From Saccharomycopsis fibuligera x Saccharomycopsis cf. fibuligera (taxonomy: Eukaryota > Ascomycota > Saccharomycetes > Ascoideales > Saccharomycopsidaceae): DNA of 64,000 bases. The stretch lies in NCBI GenBank assembly GCA_001936135.1, contig CP012819.1, positions 1,831,501 through 1,895,500 on the forward strand. The letters are read 5' to 3'. Position numbers and translations under genes: made by a program. The notes beneath the pieces are model-generated. The model was given only the letters and a program-made list of their open reading frames with translations. It searched no databases and was not told the DNA's origin. Positions 63,665 through 64,000 of the stretch are shown here, one piece after another. How positions within the stretch are numbered: position 1 is the stretch's first letter; each line of letters opens with the position of its first letter.

Positions 63665-64000
63665 TAAGACAGCAGGAACGGCGGCTGCCGCTGCTGAAGA
63701 ACATCTGAGACCACACCGGAGCCAGCCATCTTAATAGTTGAAAATTATCTTTCTACGGAACAAAAACAGTAATAGAATAACAAAAACATGAGTAACGCTT
63801 TTACATACTAGCTGAAGTTTATATGCGCGATGTTTAGTCATTCTCCAGTACCTTGCCGTGGCAGTGGCAATGGCGGCGGTGGCCTCAGAGTTCTAGGTAC
63901 AATATGAGAAATCGGATTAAAAAAAAACAAAACAATGAAGCTTTCTTCTCCCTGCGACAGGAAACCGCGGCGTAACAGCTTGACAAAGAAGGCCTTCTCA
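61439..64000. other. 2.5-kb terminal region without a supported gene
   Basis: Short frames only (for example a 73-codon plus frame at 61577 with a Cys/His-rich start), none recognised. Features are T-rich DNA at 62870-62899, an A26 tract at 63623-63648, and a Gly-rich short reading frame at 63829-63906 followed by GTACAATA, which might be a first exon of a gene beyond the window. No tRNA B box seen. A promoter for a gene to the right is plausible. Confidence 0.4.
63623..63648. repeat. A26 tract
   Basis: Twenty-six consecutive A followed by an AAAAG repeat. Confidence 0.95.

Overview
The window is nuclear DNA from an ascomycete budding yeast. Gene content, short introns with GTATGT/GTAAGT donors and TACTAAC branch points, long Asn/Ser/Gln runs and protein similarity all point to the CUG-Ser (Candida/Lodderomyces) clade, and Lodderomyces elongisporus or a close relative is my best guess. 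In EFB1 exon 2 the leucines are TTG or TTA with one CTT and none is CTG, which fits CTG avoidance in a strongly expressed gene of that clade. If the clade is right, every CTG codon should be read as Ser. The species call is inference.

Layout. 1-7 kb: the 3' end of an arrestin-like gene, a decayed copy of the same family, a branch-1 nitrilase, and a complete arrestin-like gene. 7-14.5 kb: a monocarboxylate-type transporter, a Cul3-like cullin with a newly recognised 42-nt first exon, and EAF3. 14.5-25.3 kb: EFB1 with a U18/snR18 box C/D snoRNA in its intron, the telomerase reverse transcriptase EST2 facing divergently from TAD3, and a divergent pair of spliced genes (an Nkp2-like kinetochore subunit and dynactin p25). 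26.6-42 kb: a protein kinase, a Sut1/Suc1-type zinc-cluster regulator preceded by a 5.8-kb gene-free and partly GC-rich region, then NTF2, which is split into tiny exons and invisible as an open frame, and a cluster of seven short repeats. 42-49.7 kb: STR3 with CACGTG boxes upstream, the steryl ester hydrolase TGL1, and a large membrane protein with a CLASP-type TOG domain. 50.7-64 kb: a wrecked pyridoxal-reductase-like gene, free methionine-R-sulfoxide reductase, a CRT10-like gene, an F-box-like gene divergent from SBA1 (which has a heat-shock element), glucose-6-phosphate 1-epimerase, and 2.5 kb with no gene I can support.

Genes act individually, as expected for a eukaryote; there are no operons. 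Shared themes are weak: translation and tRNA modification (EFB1, TAD3, snR18), sulfur metabolism (STR3, methionine sulfoxide reductase) and chromosome or microtubule function (EST2, Nkp2-like, dynactin p25, TOG protein). I saw no tRNA or rRNA gene, CRISPR array or intact transposon. The most useful new observations are genes recovered by splicing by eye (NTF2, CUL3 exon 1, DCTN5, NKP2, SBA1, EFB1), the intronic snoRNA, the repeat cluster between STR3 and NTF2, and the membrane-anchored TOG protein.
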